Position numbers and translations under genes: made by a program. Positions 63,767 through 64,000 of a stretch of DNA of 64,000 nt are shown here, one piece after another. The notes under the pieces are model-generated. The model searched no databases. It was not told where the DNA came from and worked only from the letters and a program-made list of their open reading frames with translations. Source of the stretch: Blepharisma japonicum (Eukaryota > Ciliophora > Heterotrichea > Heterotrichida > Blepharismidae); NCBI GenBank assembly GCA_949751835.1, contig CATKHK010000008.1, positions 558,001 to 622,000 on the forward strand, given 5' to 3'. Position 1 is the first letter of the stretch, and the number at the start of each line of letters is the position of its first letter.

Positions 63767-64000
63767 TTATGCTGAAAGAATGGTCGTGCCTCCTGCTTTT
63801 TTAATTCTTTCTTCAGCCTTTGCTGAGAAAAGTCTTGCTTTTACATTTATTGGTCTTGTAAGAACACCTCTGCCAAGAACTTTGAAGAACCCGTGAGCTC
63901 CTGCATCAACCAGAGGAATTTCACTTGAAGCCTTTTGCTCTTCAGTCAACAATGTATTGAGAGTGTCTAGATTCACACATGGGCAGAATTCTGTATTTTT
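63767..64000 (-). CDS. RPL27A: Ribosomal protein uL15 (RPL27A/L28), 5' part outside window
   Basis: The C-terminal 77 residues of uL15: CPCVNLDTLNTLL, then IPLVDAGAHGFFKVLGRGVL, KARLFSAKAEERIKKAGGTT, ending ILSA. The eukaryotic proteins have the same order of blocks (VNLDKLW, GYYKVLGKGKLP, AKFFSRRAEEKIK). It ends at TAA 63767. Codon use is richer in G and C than in neighbouring genes, as for eL6. The N-terminal part lies beyond the window end. Confidence 0.95.
   Translation of the reverse strand, partial: KNTEFCPCVNLDTLNTLLTEEQKASSEIPLVDAGAHGFFKVLGRGVLTRPINVKARLFSAKAEERIKKAGGTTILSA

Noticed and set aside
1-64000. tRNA genes, rRNA, CRISPR arrays, telomeric repeats and autonomous transposons
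   Set aside because: Looked for T-arm patterns, repeat-spacer arrays, simple terminal repeats and transposase or reverse-transcriptase motifs by eye; none was convincing.

Overview
This window reads as macronuclear DNA of a heterotrich ciliate closest to Blepharisma. Three things point there. First, in-frame TGA falls at conserved tryptophans throughout (for example the terminal W of several WD40 repeats, the HPW of an AGC kinase tail, and positions in TMEM33-like and calpain proteins), while genes end only in TAA or TAG, so UGA is Trp. Second, reading frames are joined by 15-16 nt GT...AG introns; twelve are mapped here, one of them tentative. Third, the DNA is AT-rich and dense with genes. 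The species is an inference from these traits.

Layout. 1-10 kb: a cytosolic carboxypeptidase (cut by the window start), a hypothetical gene, a membrane cyclic-nucleotide phosphodiesterase, pterin-4a-carbinolamine dehydratase, a histidine phosphatase, a TMEM33-like protein, a half-length AMP-binding protein and a GDT1/TMEM165 transporter. 10-16 kb: HBS1, three tandem copies of an unrecognised 150-aa gene (one interrupted by a 127-bp TA-bounded insert that looks like a retained internal eliminated sequence, IES), and two divergent coiled-coil genes. 16-28 kb: a degenerate hybrid histidine kinase with an intact receiver, ankyrin and low-complexity proteins, a PDI-like ER protein without CxxC, a Cys/His protein, an EF-hand pair region and ribosomal protein eL6. 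28-34 kb: a 2068-aa EF-hand/calpain gene. 34-42 kb: RING E3, zinc-knuckle protein, TTD14-like P-loop protein, a WD40-TRP-like channel fusion, a SHIPPO-repeat protein and a PTPS homologue. 42-53 kb: an AGC kinase, a membrane protein, a Cys-to-Ser pseudophosphatase, a RanBP2 zinc-finger protein with three introns and a 1038-aa unknown. 53-64 kb: LRR protein, TMEM131-like protein, a GAF-GAF-PAS protein, C2H2 protein, a Cys-rich probable GPI-anchored protein, an EngB GTPase and the C-terminal part of ribosomal protein uL15.

The gene set is chromosomal housekeeping and signalling with no operons. Shared themes are calcium and cyclic-nucleotide signalling (PDE, EF-hand proteins, calpain, TRP-like channel, GAF protein, AGC kinase), cilia and microtubules (carboxypeptidase, SHIPPO protein, perhaps the EF-hand protein), translation (HBS1, eL6, uL15, EngB) and pterin chemistry (PCD, PTPS). 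Spacing can be extreme: one base between a stop and the next ATG, 30 bp between divergent starts, 13 bp between convergent stops.

No tRNA, rRNA, CRISPR, telomere or complete autonomous transposon was seen. The most unusual item is the IES-like insert in the first of the tandem 150-aa genes; next are the channel fusion and several enzymes with changed catalytic residues.
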